A stretch of DNA of 64,000 nucleotides from Microcoleus sp. bin48.metabat.b7b8b9.023 (GTDB taxonomy: Bacteria > Cyanobacteriota > Cyanobacteriia > Cyanobacteriales > Microcoleaceae): NCBI RefSeq assembly GCF_013299185.1, contig NZ_JAAFKG010000017.1, forward strand, positions 1 through 64,000. The letters run 5' to 3'. Positions 8,489-18,179 of the stretch are shown one piece after another. The position numbers and the translations under genes were made by a program. The stretch's first letter is position 1, and each line of letters starts with the position of its first letter. Under the pieces are notes generated by a model. It worked only from the letters and a program-made list of their open reading frames with translations. It ran no database searches and was not told where the DNA came from.

Positions 8489-9118
8489 GATTGATTCTCC
8501 CTGGAATAAGAATTTAAGTTCCTGAAAAATGAAATTCATGTTTGTCCAGTTCATTTTTGCGATGAATCAAGACAACTTTTTTTTACAGTTCAGCTCAGAA
8601 ATCCTACATTCTGTAACAGCAATTAACTTTCAGGAGCTTTTACATTTCTTTACAAACAGCCTCAGAGGTGAAATCTGTCAGTTGTCAAAATCTGGCTAGT
8701 GTTCGTTACCGCAGCTTGACCCAGAGGGAAGTAACCGTAAACTCCACAGTATTTAGCGGTGATTGGAACTCCTTTACTTACGTATATGAATCTATTTTGC
8801 TCTTAAGTATTTGTACTTGCAATGAGTTAGAAGCTGAAGCGTGTAAACCCAGTGATGCGAGTGCTACCAAGTGAATCAAGGTGAAGAGACCTGAAGCAGG
8901 GTGAAGTAAACAGTTGACAGTTGACAGTTGACAGTTGACAGCTTGCCCTGTGGCAAGATTATTCGTAGGGTGTGTCGCCACTAAAATTTTCTGAATTAAA
9001 ATCGACTTTTCGAGTAGCGACGCACCTCAATAGCTCTCGGTGACAGAAATTGCCCCGGGCGGGCGATGGCTACGTCCCGGCTTGCGCCTACGCACTCGAA
9101 GCGAGCTAGTATTGATGC
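8489..9118. other. intergenic region with heptamers and a palindrome
   Basis: No convincing gene. An ACAGTTG heptamer array lies at 8910-8941. A GTAGGGTGTGTCGCC...GCGACGCACC palindrome lies at 8964-9027. A possible 68-residue frame at 8668-8874 has no recognisable content. Confidence 0.5.
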
Positions 9119-9160
9119 AAAAATGAGATGCACCCATTTAACAGAGAGCATCTCATTTTT
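9119..9160 (-). terminator. intrinsic terminator of recA
   Basis: A 13-bp perfect stem (AAAAATGAGATGC and its complement) flanks a 16-nt loop, with A/T runs at both feet. It lies 42 bp beyond the recA stop on the transcribed strand. Confidence 0.7.
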
Positions 9161-9201
9161 GTAACAAGCATTTTTTATTTGAGTGCTGTCCGCGACAAAA
9201 T

Positions 9202-10335
9202 TTAAATTTCTTCCATATCTCCTACATCTTGAATGTCATCATCAACATCAATATCATCAGCATCGACATCATCAGCATCGACATCCACAGGAGCGACAGA
9301 ATTAGCAGAAACCACTGCCCCAGTATCAAGTTTTTCCCGTACTAGGCGCTCGATCTCATTTTTGAAATCGATATTTTTCTCCATGTGTTGAATCACTTTG
9401 TCTCGTCCTTGAGCGATGTTCTCGCCGTTGTAACTATACCAAGAACCTTTTTTCAGGATTACTCCCATCTCGTCTGCCAAGTCAGTCAGACAGCCTAAGG
9501 TAGAAATGCCTTTACCAAATACAATGTCAAATTCGGCAATGCGGAAAGGCGGAGCAACTTTATTTTTAGCAACTTTAACTTTTGTGCGGTTGCCGTATTC
9601 TTCGGTACCTTTTTTCAAGCTTTGAATGCGGCGAATGTCGAGCCGCACGCTGGCGTAAAATTTGAGGGCGTTACCACCTGTTGTTGTTTCGGGGTTGCCG
9701 TAAGTTATGCCGATTTTCTGCCGCAATTGGTTGAGGAAAATCACGGTACAGCCGGATTTGCCGATGTTGCCGGTGATTTTCCGCAGTGCTTGACTCATCA
9801 AGCGGGCTTGCAAACCCATGTGGGAGTCGCCCATGTCGCCTTCGATTTCGGCGCGGGGGACGAGGGCGGCTACGGAGTCAATGACTACGATATCGACGGC
9901 GACGGATCGCACGAGTTGATCGACAATTTCTAGGGCCATTTCGCCGGTATCCGGCTGGGAAACTAAGAGATTTTCAATATCGACGCCTAATGCTGAGGCG
10001 TAGGTGGGATCGAGGGCGTGCTCGGCATCTACGAAGGCTGCGATTCCGCCGGTTTTTTGGACTTCGGCGATCGCGTGGAGCGCTAGAGTAGTTTTACCGG
10101 AACTTTCGGGGCCGTAAATTTCAATTACTCGGCCTTTTGGCAAACCGCCGCCCAAAGCAATGTCCAGTGTCAGAGCTCCGGTGGGGATGGTTTCTACCCT
10201 CATGCGTGTGGAGTCTCCCAATCGGACGATCGCTCCTTTGCCAAAGCTGCGCTCGATTTGGGACAGTACGGAAGTTAGGGCTTTTTGCTTTTCTGTGTTT
10301 TCAGTAGTTTTTGTAGAAGCTTCTTTTTTTGCCAT
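9202..10335 (-). CDS. recA: recombinase RecA
   Basis: This 377-residue RecA forms the ATP-dependent filament on single-stranded DNA for homologous recombination and SOS induction. Walker A is GPESSGKTT near residues 74-82. Walker B is [14 protein letters not shown] near 146-159. The loop and ATP-contact segments [26 protein letters not shown] and [17 protein letters not shown] are all present. The C-terminus is a repetitive acidic tail built from VDADD units, longer and more regular than usual. It is monocistronic with its own terminator. Confidence 0.97.
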   Translation of the reverse strand: MAKKEASTKTTENTEKQKALTSVLSQIERSFGKGAIVRLGDSTRMRVETIPTGALTLDIALGGGLPKGRVIEIYGPESSGKTTLALHAIAEVQKTGGIAAFVDAEHALDPTYASALGVDIENLLVSQPDTGEMALEIVDQLVRSVAVDIVVIDSVAALVPRAEIEGDMGDSHMGLQARLMSQALRKITGNIGKSGCTVIFLNQLRQKIGITYGNPETTTGGNALKFYASVRLDIRRIQSLKKGTEEYGNRTKVKVAKNKVAPPFRIAEFDIVFGKGISTLGCLTDLADEMGVILKKGSWYSYNGENIAQGRDKVIQHMEKNIDFKNEIERLVREKLDTGAVVSANSVAPVDVDADDVDADDIDVDDDIQDVGDMEEI

Positions 10336-10877
10336 TTTCGGTACGCGGGTAGACCCCTTGCGGAGCTTGTTGATTAACTGTACAACACGTATGTTAGCAG
10401 TTATTTTTGGGGTCTGGAGGTTCTGGGGGGATTTGGTTTAGAATTCTTGATTTTGGGCTGGTTGGGCGCGATCGCGCCCCGATCCGGAAAGAATTGGTTG
10501 AAAGCCCGCCCGCCTTCGAGGGAGAAATTAAAATCATATCGTGTCCGGTCGGTTGACCGCGATAAGATCCGTTCGTAGTGCGGACTTCAGTCCGCAGCAT
10601 ATTGCGGACTGAAGTCCGCACTACGAACAGTCAACTGTTGACGGTGGCTCTTAGTTGAAAGGTAGAAGGCTTTCGGCAGAGGGTAGAATGATGGTCAGTT
10701 GGGATCTGTATTGTATCGATCGAGCTTTAACAGGGCCCAAACGGGAGGTTTTCCACAGCAATACAAAGGTTGCAGCAGGCGAACCCGGTAAAAAACCCGG
10801 TTTCTGAGCGTAGTGGTGCGATCGTCCCCTAAGTCGATCGGTACGCCTCTGGGACGATCGCCACAATTAGGATAAGC
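10336..10877. other. intergenic region with palindromes
   Basis: Divergent promoter region between recA and the membrane glycosyltransferase gene. A 26-bp-arm palindrome of the AGTGCGGAC family lies at 10571-10628, and AACCCGGTTTC half-sites lie near 10785-10807. No gene seen. Confidence 0.6.
10571..10628. repeat. palindromic repeat, AGTGCGGAC family
   Basis: Perfect 26-bp inverted arms (10571-10596 and 10603-10628) start with GTTCGTAGTGCGGACTTCAG and are separated by six bases. This is the most perfect copy of the family in the window. Confidence 0.85.
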
Positions 10878-12503
10878 ATGGCATCTACAACAAATCAAGA
10901 CACATCTGTTAATCCCAAAATTCCCCAAAATTCCCGGTTGCTAATCAGCTTATTGGCGATCGGAATTTTACTAGGTATCGGATTTCGGTTCTTCGAGATC
11001 GATCGCAAACTTTACTGGCACGACGAAGCTTACACATCAATCCGCGCCGCTGGTTTCACCAGGCAAGAAATCGACGACGAACTATTTCAAAACCGGATTA
11101 TTCCTGCACCAGAATTGCAGAAATATCAGCAGATAAAACCGGGAAGTACAGCAGCAGACACAATACGTTCGTTAGCACTGGAAGATCCGCAGCATCCGCC
11201 TTTGTACTTTTTGATGGCTCGTTTGTGGATGCAGCAATTTGGCAGTTCTCTTGCAGCATCTCGCAGTTTGCCAGCAATATTGAGTTTGCTGTCGCTGCCT
11301 TTGATGTACGTTTTAGCCCAGGAACTTTTCGCTTCAAATTTGACAGCCTTAGTAGCAACAACGCTGTTGGCTTTATCTCCCTTTGACATCTTGTTTGCTC
11401 AGACAGCAAGGCAGTACAGTTTGCTGACTGTAACGGTGATTGGCAGCAGTTGGCTGTTGCTGAGAGCATTGCGATTGCGGGGCTGGCAAAATTGGGCGTA
11501 TTACTCGATCGCGATCGCGATCGGTTGCTACACTCACCCTTTCTTCACGTTAACACTTGTCGGACATGGAGTTTTTATAATTGCTTGCTGGCTGTTTGTC
11601 AAAAAAAGAAAATTGCGAGGTCACTTAACTAATTCGCAATTTTTCTTAGCAGTAACAGCCGCTTTAATCTTGTATCTGCCGTGGATTTACGTGCTGGCGA
11701 CCAACCTGGAACGAGCCTCAGCAACAACAGATTGGACGCGAATATCTCCTGGTTGGCTGTACCTGGCAAAATTGTGGACGCTCAGCTTTACAGCCTTATT
11801 TTTTGACTTCGACTTCGGCTTTGACAATATCTGGACTTATCTGCTGAGATTGCCATTTTTGCTGTTAATTGTGGCAGCCGTTTACAACATCTGCCGCCGC
11901 ACAAATATTTCGACTTTGCTGTTTATTGTAACATCAATTTTTGTCCCGTTTTTGATGCTGGTTTTACCGGATATAATCTTAGGTGGCAAACGCTCCGCCG
12001 TCAGCCGCTATCTGATTTCCTGCTTTCCGGGGGTGCAGCTAGCAGTTGCTTGCTTGCTGGCCAGTAATGTGAAAACTCAGCAGCGGTTTTGGCAAGTCAT
12101 TTTAGCGGGGGTATTTACAGCAAGCATAGCATCCTGTACAGTCAGCGGTGTTTCTGATACTTGGTGGAGCAAAGACTTGAGCTATTTTAATGCTGAAGTT
12201 GCGAGAAATATTAACAAAGAGGCGATGGCTAATCGCTCGATTAAAGATACAATTGTAATTAGCGATCGCGGTAATGACTTTACTAACATGGGAGATTTGC
12301 TCTCCCTGAGTTATTTGCTCGACAAAGATGTACGGCTGATGTTGCTGAGTCAGTCGCCCGATATCGAGATGCTGAACAAATATTCGGCTCCTCTAGTATT
12401 CCGCCCTTCGGAAAAATTGCGATCGGCACTCAAGCAAAATCAACGCCGCCTAGAGCCGATATTGGCATACGCCAAACTTTTTCGAGTGCGGCGGATTTCT
12501 TAG
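10878..12503 (+). CDS. membrane glycosyltransferase, GT39/ArnT-like
   Basis: The 541 residues include about 10 hydrophobic segments. An acidic motif follows the first one (LYWHDEAYTSIRAAGF, near residues 42-57), as in GT-C enzymes of the PMT/ArnT (GT39) superfamily, where such an Asp/Glu is catalytic. These enzymes take sugars from polyprenyl-phosphate donors and work at the outer face of the membrane. PLYFLMARLWMQQFG is the expected DPQHPPLYF-type loop. The C-terminal 100 residues are soluble. The acceptor is unknown. It lies upstream of, and in line with, the PGM1-type ligase gene, 270 bp away. Confidence 0.8.
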   Translation: MASTTNQDTSVNPKIPQNSRLLISLLAIGILLGIGFRFFEIDRKLYWHDEAYTSIRAAGFTRQEIDDELFQNRIIPAPELQKYQQIKPGSTAADTIRSLALEDPQHPPLYFLMARLWMQQFGSSLAASRSLPAILSLLSLPLMYVLAQELFASNLTALVATTLLALSPFDILFAQTARQYSLLTVTVIGSSWLLLRALRLRGWQNWAYYSIAIAIGCYTHPFFTLTLVGHGVFIIACWLFVKKRKLRGHLTNSQFFLAVTAALILYLPWIYVLATNLERASATTDWTRISPGWLYLAKLWTLSFTALFFDFDFGFDNIWTYLLRLPFLLLIVAAVYNICRRTNISTLLFIVTSIFVPFLMLVLPDIILGGKRSAVSRYLISCFPGVQLAVACLLASNVKTQQRFWQVILAGVFTASIASCTVSGVSDTWWSKDLSYFNAEVARNINKEAMANRSIKDTIVISDRGNDFTNMGDLLSLSYLLDKDVRLMLLSQSPDIEMLNKYSAPLVFRPSEKLRSALKQNQRRLEPILAYAKLFRVRRIS

Positions 12504-12507
12504 TTAT

Positions 12508-12570
12508 CGGTAGGGTACGTCAGAAAAAAAACTGTTTGAGTTATCTCAATTATTTGAACAGACGCACCTT
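12508..12570. repeat. GTAGGGTACGTC/GACGCACC inverted repeat
   Basis: The ends GGTAGGGTACGTCAG and CAGACGCACC match the family at 7449, 8964, 56449 and 56580. Confidence 0.55.
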
Positions 12571-12602
12571 AAGTCATTATTTGGACATTTTTGATAATAA
12601 AA

Positions 12603-12668
12603 GTATGTTGTTGCGCTTGGGCGCTCTTTATCTAATATATAAGAGCGCCCAAGCGCAACAACGTACCT
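12603..12668. repeat. GCGCTTGGGCGC palindrome
   Basis: Arms of 22 bp containing TTGCGCTTGGGCGCTCTT and its complement (12608-12629 and 12641-12662), flanked by GTATG and GTACC. Relatives lie at 17301-17355 and as half-copies near 2080, 17475 and 17685. Confidence 0.8.
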
Positions 12669-12773
12669 CAAGATTAACCCCTATAAGAGTGCCAGTTGAG
12701 TTGTTTCAAATATTTGGGCTGACTCACCCTAGACCACCAGCAATCATTATTTGAATAATTAGGATTAAACGTC

Positions 12774-14291
12774 ATGCAAGAGTCAAACAATTCTGCTTCG
12801 GAAACCGCACAGAAATTTCGCAATCTTCAGACAGAATTACGCGAACGTTGGCGAGAGATAGAAGAATTTGACAGCGGAGATTGTGATATTATCGTCATTC
12901 CTTCTCTCAGCTTAGATCAGCAAGAAATTCTGAAAGTTGAGGGTGCTTACCACTACGAAGAGCGGCATTTATTTTCATTGATTCGCCTGCGAAATCCTCG
13001 CACGCGCTTAATTTACATTACCTCGGAGCCGCTGCACCCCATGATTATAGATTATTACCTGCAATTGCTCCCAGGTATTCCATTTTCTCACGCGCGCGAT
13101 CGCCTTTTGCTCTTCTCGGCTTACGATGCATCGGCGAAATCCCTCACCCAGAAAATTTTAGAACGTCCCCGCTTGATGGAGCGAATTCGCCAAGCAGTAC
13201 GCCCGACAAAATCTTATATGGTTTGCTACAACTCAACGCCCTTAGAGCGGGAGTTATCTGTTAAATTGGGAATTCCTTTGTGGGCTAGCGATCCGGATTT
13301 GCTTTATTGGGGAACAAAAAGCGGCAGCCGGCAAATTTTTCAAGAAGCTGGCGTACCTTATCCTGACGGTTCCGAGTTGGTTTGGAATGCAGAAGATTTG
13401 GCCCAAGCTGCGGCTGCGTTGTGGGAAAGACAGCCGGATTTGCAGCGGATGGTAATTAAGTTAAATGAAGGTTTTTCGGGGGAAGGAAATGCAATTTTAG
13501 ATTTGAAGCCGATCGCAGGTAAAGCACCTCAAGAAAGAGTTAAAGCAATTGGCGATTGCTTCCACAATTTGCGCTTTCAAGCAACAGGCGAAACCTGGAA
13601 AAATTTCAGCAGTCGCATTCCCGAATTAGGGGCAATTGCGGAAGCATTTATCGAAGGAGAAGAAAAGCGATCGCCCAGCGTTCAAGGTCGAATTGTTCCC
13701 AGCGGCGAAGTAGAAATTCTCTCAACCCACGACCAGATTTTAGGAGGCCCGGACGGTCAAATTTTCTTAGGTTGCCGATTTCCTGCGGATGAATCCTATC
13801 GGCTGGCGTTGCAAGAATTGGGATGGAAAGTGGGGAAAAATCTAGCGGCAAAAGGTGCTTTAGAGCGATTTGGAGTGGATTATGTTGCTGTCAAGCAAGC
13901 GGACGGGAAATGGGATATTCAAGCAATAGAAATTAACTTGCGAAAAGGAGGTACTACTCATCCGTTTATGGCTTTAAAACTGTTAACAAATGGTCGGTAC
14001 GAGCGAACTACGGGATTGTTTTACAGCCAGCAGGGGCGTCCGAAATATTATGTGGCTTCGGATAATTTGAAAAAGGAGCGATATCGGGGATTGTTGCCGA
14101 ATGATTTGATGGATATTATTGCTGACAATCAACTGCATTTTGACACTGGTACTGAGACGGGAAGCGTATTTCATTTAATGGGTTGTTTGTCGGAGTTTGG
14201 CAAATTGGGATTGACGAGTATTGGCAATTCGCCGCAAGAAGCTGAGGATATGTATAACAAGGTTGTGAAAGTTCTCGATCGCGAAACTTGA
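12774..14291 (+). CDS. ATP-grasp peptide ligase, PGM1-related
   Basis: The 505-residue protein resembles the PGM1 family, named from the ATP-grasp ligase that joins peptides in pheganomycin biosynthesis. Residues about 45-150 form an N-terminal domain (IVIPSLSLDQQEI, RLIYITSEPLHPMIIDYYL). The ATP-grasp core follows, with MVIKLNEGFSGEGNAIL near 223-239 as the nucleotide-binding strand-loop and DIQAIEINLRKGGTTHPFMA near 380-400, whose E-I-N is the metal-binding segment. In cyanobacteria these genes are widespread and their substrates unknown. No leader peptide or other peptide-biosynthesis gene is recognisable nearby. Confidence 0.8.
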   Translation: MQESNNSASETAQKFRNLQTELRERWREIEEFDSGDCDIIVIPSLSLDQQEILKVEGAYHYEERHLFSLIRLRNPRTRLIYITSEPLHPMIIDYYLQLLPGIPFSHARDRLLLFSAYDASAKSLTQKILERPRLMERIRQAVRPTKSYMVCYNSTPLERELSVKLGIPLWASDPDLLYWGTKSGSRQIFQEAGVPYPDGSELVWNAEDLAQAAAALWERQPDLQRMVIKLNEGFSGEGNAILDLKPIAGKAPQERVKAIGDCFHNLRFQATGETWKNFSSRIPELGAIAEAFIEGEEKRSPSVQGRIVPSGEVEILSTHDQILGGPDGQIFLGCRFPADESYRLALQELGWKVGKNLAAKGALERFGVDYVAVKQADGKWDIQAIEINLRKGGTTHPFMALKLLTNGRYERTTGLFYSQQGRPKYYVASDNLKKERYRGLLPNDLMDIIADNQLHFDTGTETGSVFHLMGCLSEFGKLGLTSIGNSPQEAEDMYNKVVKVLDRET

Positions 14292-15104
14292 GGCTAAATC
14301 TGCTCGTCAACCCACAAACCCCGGCGGTTTCCAACCGCCGAGGATTTGAAATGATTCCGATGTCACCGGAATTGATATCACCCATCAACTCACAAACCCC
14401 GGCGGTTGAAACCGCGTCTACACAACCAAAACCCGCCTCCGCGGGTTGAAGAGTCGATCCTAATATTGCTCTGAAATTCCATATTTCTTAGTCCGCGGAG
14501 GCGGACATCGTTTGTGTAGACGCGGTTTCCAACCGCCGAGGATTTGAAATGATTCCGATGTCAAAGGATCGGAATATTGATATTACTCATCAACTCACAA
14601 ACCCCGGCGGTTGAAACCGCGTCTACACAACCAAAACCCGCCTCCGCGGGTTGAAGAGTCGATCCTAATATTGCTCTGAAATTCAATATTTCTTAGTCCG
14701 CGGAGGCGGACATCGTTTGTGTAGACGCGGTTTCCAACCGCCGAGGATTTGAAATGATTCTGATGTCACCGGAGGCGGACATCGTTTGTGTAGACGCGGT
14801 TTCCAACCGCCGAGGATTTGAAATGATTCTGATGTCACCGGAGGCGGACATCGTTTGTGTAGACGCGGTTTCCAACCGCCGAGGATTTGAAATGATTCTG
14901 ATGTCACCGGAGGCGGACATCGTTTGTGTAGACGCGGTTTCCAACCGCCGAGGATTTGAAATGATTCTGATGTCACCGGAGGCGGACATCGTTTGTGTAG
15001 ACGCGGTTTCCAACCGCCGAGGATTTGAAATGATTCTGATGTCACCGGAGGCGGAAATGGTTTGTGTAGATGCGGTTTCCAACCGCCGAGGATTTGAATG
15101 GTAG
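14292..15104. repeat. large tandem-repeat array 3' of lepB
   Basis: Two nested arrays are present. A unit of about 205 bp starting ACCCCGGCGGTTGAAACCGC occurs twice (14396 and 14601). A 69-bp unit follows, starting at 14701, 14770, 14839, 14908, 14977 and 15046; the last copy is diverged and cut at about 15099. Each unit contains the hairpin GCGGTTTCCAACCGC and a CGGAGGCGG segment. Because 69 is divisible by 3, frames stay open on both strands and yield artificial 23-residue protein repeats; I do not regard these as genes. Confidence 0.85.
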
Positions 15105-15713
15105 CTAATTTTTAGCGGGATAAATTGGCGTGGGGTCGATCGAGCCTGTGCGGTTGAGAGGCCAAAAACGGACGATCGCCCTACCGATGATATTTTGTCT
15201 GGGTACAAAGCCCCAATAATGGCTGTCACAGCTTGCGTTGCGGTTGTCCCCGAGTACCAAGTAAGAATTTTGAGATACTACTACAGGCCCGTAGGGATAT
15301 TGCGGAATTTCTTCAATATATTTTTCCTGTAGCGGCTGCTTGTTGATATAAACTTTTCCATCTTTGACTTCCACAGTATCGCCCGGAAGTCCGATCACTC
15401 GCTTGATATAGGCATCTTTGATCGGCGGTGGCTGTCCCGTGCACAAACTCGCCGGATCGGGAGGCATAAACACGATAATATCTCCTCGCTGCGGGTCTTG
15501 GAGTCGATAGCTCACCTTGTCTATAATTAATCGATCGTTAATTTGTAGGGTTGGGAGCATTGAGCCGGTGGGAATGTAGCGAGCTTCAGCAACCAAAGTG
15601 CGGATACCAAAGGCTAAGAATGCTGCTAAGCCGATCGTCTTAATTCCTTCTATCCAAGGATTTTCGGTATCTTGCGGGGGTTTCTGGTCGGCTGACTTGT
15701 CTAGACGAGTCAT
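15105..15713 (-). CDS. lepB: signal peptidase I
   Basis: The 202-residue type I signal peptidase cleaves signal peptides on the outer side of the cytoplasmic or thylakoid membrane. One N-terminal membrane segment lies at residues about 23-42 ([20 protein letters not shown]). The catalytic serine is in [11 protein letters not shown] near residue 51. The catalytic lysine is in [11 protein letters not shown] near 106. The conserved box [17 protein letters not shown] is near 155-171. Length and motifs are complete. It is transcribed divergently from pyrC with a 245-bp gap, and a large repeat array abuts its stop codon. Confidence 0.95.
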   Translation of the reverse strand: MTRLDKSADQKPPQDTENPWIEGIKTIGLAAFLAFGIRTLVAEARYIPTGSMLPTLQINDRLIIDKVSYRLQDPQRGDIIVFMPPDPASLCTGQPPPIKDAYIKRVIGLPGDTVEVKDGKVYINKQPLQEKYIEEIPQYPYGPVVVSQNSYLVLGDNRNASCDSHYWGFVPRQNIIGRAIVRFWPLNRTGSIDPTPIYPAKN

Positions 15714-15958
15714 AAGTATTTAAGTCACTGGGCTGGATACAAATTATAAACTTATTTCGGGGTTTTTTGAGGAAATCTGCAAAATCTGCGCCCCAGACGT
15801 GAGTTTTTGTACTATCTGGTTGAGTAAGGTGCGCCGAGGTCGATCGTAAAAATTACAATTTTCCCGAAAGCTAGTTATATTTATTAGTATTTTTCCAACT
15901 CTTTTGAGGATAAAATTTGTCTGGGGTTCTACGTACATTACCTATTTAATTATAGCTT

Positions 15959-17281
15959 ATGCCGACCACATCAAGTTTGTTAATCCGCCGCGCTCGCATT
16001 CTGTTACCTGACGGTGAGTTTTTGGTAGGGGACGTGCAAATTAGCGATGGCAAAATTGTTCGGGTTGCTCCGGAGATTGCGGCATCGGGCGATCGCGAAA
16101 TAAATGCGATCGGCTTAACTCTCTTGCCCGGAGTAATTGACCCGCAGGTACACTTCCGCGAACCGGGTTTGGAACACAAGGAAGATTTGTTTACGGCTAG
16201 CTGTGCCTGCGCTAAGGGCGGTGTGACATCGTTTCTGGAAATGCCGAATACCCGCCCCCTAACCACAACCCAAGCGGCCTTAGATGACAAGCTAAGGCGC
16301 GCTGCTGACAAGTGTTTGGTCAATTACGGCTTTTTTATTGGGGCGACGCCGGAGAATTTACCGGATTTGTTGGATGCGAATCCGACTCCGGGGATTAAGG
16401 TGTTTATGGGTTCGATGCACGGACTGTTGTTGATGGATGGAGAGGAAAATTTAGAGCGAGTTTTCGCAAAGGGCGATCGATTAATTGCAGTACACGCCGA
16501 AGATCAAACTAGAATTAATCAGCGCCGTCAGGAATTTGCCGGCAGTACCGATTTAGCCGTGCACTCGCAAATTCAAGACAATCAAGCAGCCTTGTTAGCA
16601 ACTCAGCTAGCCGTAAAACTTTCTAAAAAATATCAACGCCGACTGCACATTCTGCATCTTTCAACTGGCGACGAAGCTGAGTTTTTGCGACAAGAAAAAC
16701 CCAGTTGGGTAACAGCAGAAGTAACCCCGCAGCATTTGTTGTTAAATACCAGCGCCTATCAAAAAATCGGCAGTTTAGCCCAGATGAATCCGCCGTTGCG
16801 CGATACCCGCGATAACGAAATACTTTGGCAAGCCTTATTAGACGGCGTAATTGATTTTATCGCCACCGATCACGCGCCGCACACATTAGCAGAAAAAGCT
16901 CAAGAATATCCAAATAGCCCATCGGGAATGCCCGGTGTCGAAACTTCTTTGCCTTTAATGCTGACGCAAGCAGTCGAGGGAAGATGTACAGTTGCCCAAG
17001 TTGCTAATTGGATGTCTGCGGCTGTTGCTAAGGCTTATAAGATCCCGAACAAAGGGGCGATTGCTCCGGGTTTTGACGCCGATTTAGTTTTAGTCGATTT
17101 GGACAACTACCGCCCGGTAATCGGAGCAGAAATGGCGAGCAAGTGCGGCTGGAGTTCCTTTGAAGGTTGGAATTTAACAGGATGGCCCGTGGTGACAGTT
17201 GTGGGAGGAAAAGTTGTTTTTGAGAACAGTAAATTGGATACAAATGTCCGAGGTGAAGCCTTGAAATTTGACGCAGAGTAG
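15959..17281 (+). CDS. pyrC: dihydroorotase
   Basis: This 440-residue amidohydrolase of the class I dihydroorotase type catalyses the third step of pyrimidine synthesis, cyclising carbamoyl-aspartate. Metal ligands are seen in DPQVHFREPG near residues 61-70, HAED near 178, HILHLST near 232-238 and TDHAPHT near 304-310. The motif NTRPLT near 98 is the substrate-binding element. The absence of a PGM-type allantoinase signature favours dihydroorotase. It starts with ATG at 15959. A cluster of palindromic repeats follows. Confidence 0.93.
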   Translation: MPTTSSLLIRRARILLPDGEFLVGDVQISDGKIVRVAPEIAASGDREINAIGLTLLPGVIDPQVHFREPGLEHKEDLFTASCACAKGGVTSFLEMPNTRPLTTTQAALDDKLRRAADKCLVNYGFFIGATPENLPDLLDANPTPGIKVFMGSMHGLLLMDGEENLERVFAKGDRLIAVHAEDQTRINQRRQEFAGSTDLAVHSQIQDNQAALLATQLAVKLSKKYQRRLHILHLSTGDEAEFLRQEKPSWVTAEVTPQHLLLNTSAYQKIGSLAQMNPPLRDTRDNEILWQALLDGVIDFIATDHAPHTLAEKAQEYPNSPSGMPGVETSLPLMLTQAVEGRCTVAQVANWMSAAVAKAYKIPNKGAIAPGFDADLVLVDLDNYRPVIGAEMASKCGWSSFEGWNLTGWPVVTVVGGKVVFENSKLDTNVRGEALKFDAE

Positions 17282-17779
17282 TCAATTTATATAAACAAAG
17301 GTATGTAGTTGCGCTTGGGCGCTCTTTCATATATAAGAGAGCGCCCAAGCGCAAGTATAGCCTTTATCAAAAAGGTGAAGTATGCCATATTCTATGTACA
17401 TCAAGGTTTTCGACATTTAATATATACCTCATCTATCCCAGAACCGCTATACGTACTTTTCTATAGAAAAAAAGAGCGCCCAAGCGCAACTACATACCTA
17501 AAACATCAAGGTTTTCGACATTTAATATAGCCTTTCTCAAAAAGATGAGGTATGACTAAAAGCTTACATAACCACTTAAACTCTTAGGGCCCAAGCCCAA
17601 CAACATACCTCATCTTTCTGAGAACCGCTATATATACCTCATCTATCCCAGAACCGCTATACGTACTTTTCTATAGAAGAAAAGAGCGCTCAAGCGCAAC
17701 TACATACCTAAAACATTACAGCAAAATTTGTGCTAAAATTATCTGAATATATTACCTGACGAGCGAGGCTATATTATAT
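17282..17779. repeat. cluster of palindromic repeats after pyrC
   Basis: A mosaic in order: a GCGCTTGGGCGC palindrome (17301-17355), a degenerate MITE-like copy (about 17356-17455), a half GCGCCCAAGCGCAAC copy (17470-17500), a good MITE-like copy (17526-17632), then repeated segments ATACCTCATCTATCCCAGAA and AGAGCGCTCAAGCGCAACTA (17633-17715). Segments are duplicated almost word for word, which suggests nested insertion followed by duplication. No gene seen. Confidence 0.75.
17526..17632. repeat. MITE-like palindromic element
   Basis: 107 bp, ends TATAGCCTTTCTCAAAAAGA and TTTCTGAGAACCGCTATA, with GGGCCCAAGCCCAACAACAT inside. Confidence 0.75.
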
Positions 17780-18103
17780 ATGCTTAAAGAACTAGAAATA
17801 CAACTTCTTGCCTTAACTCCGACTGAGAAATCTGATGCAATACGGCTTTTAACCCAAAGTTTAAACAATACCTGGCCGGGAATTACCAAGACTCCCGATG
17901 TGTGCGGCGGCGATGCTTGTATCGCCAAAACTCGCATCCCAGTTTGGCTGCTTGAAAGTTGGCGCCGTCAAGGTTCAAGCGATGCTGAACTTCTACAATT
18001 TTATCCCCATCTAAGCGCTGCCAATCTAGTCAATGTTTGGACTTATGCTGATGCACATCTGGAGGAAATCGAAGAAGCAATCCGCAAAAATGAGGAAGAT
18101 TGA
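17780..18103 (+). CDS. DUF433 protein (orphan antitoxin-like)
   Basis: The 107-residue protein carries a DUF433 domain in its C-terminal two thirds: GDACIAKTRIPVWLLESWRR, then ELLQFYPHLSAANLVNVWTYA. The fold is a winged/homeodomain-like HTH. In cyanobacteria DUF433 genes usually precede a DUF5615 PIN-like gene, and the pair is regarded as a toxin-antitoxin module. Here no DUF5615 gene follows: the next frame runs into the antisense of tsaE within 80 bp. I infer that the partner has been lost. The N-terminal 40 residues (LLALTPTEKSDAIRLLTQSL) fit the extended version of the family. Confidence 0.8.
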   Translation: MLKELEIQLLALTPTEKSDAIRLLTQSLNNTWPGITKTPDVCGGDACIAKTRIPVWLLESWRRQGSSDAELLQFYPHLSAANLVNVWTYADAHLEEIEEAIRKNEED

Positions 18104-18179
18104 CTTATGCTAAATAAGTTTATGAAGCGATTCCTCACCTTGCGAGAAATGTTTCTGAAGAATAGAGAATCGCCCTTTT

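Noticed and set aside
14683-15229. Long frames on both strands encoding perfect 23-residue repeats
   Set aside because: They follow from a 69-bp tandem repeat (69 = 3 x 23), overlap each other on both strands and run into lepB in the wrong frame.
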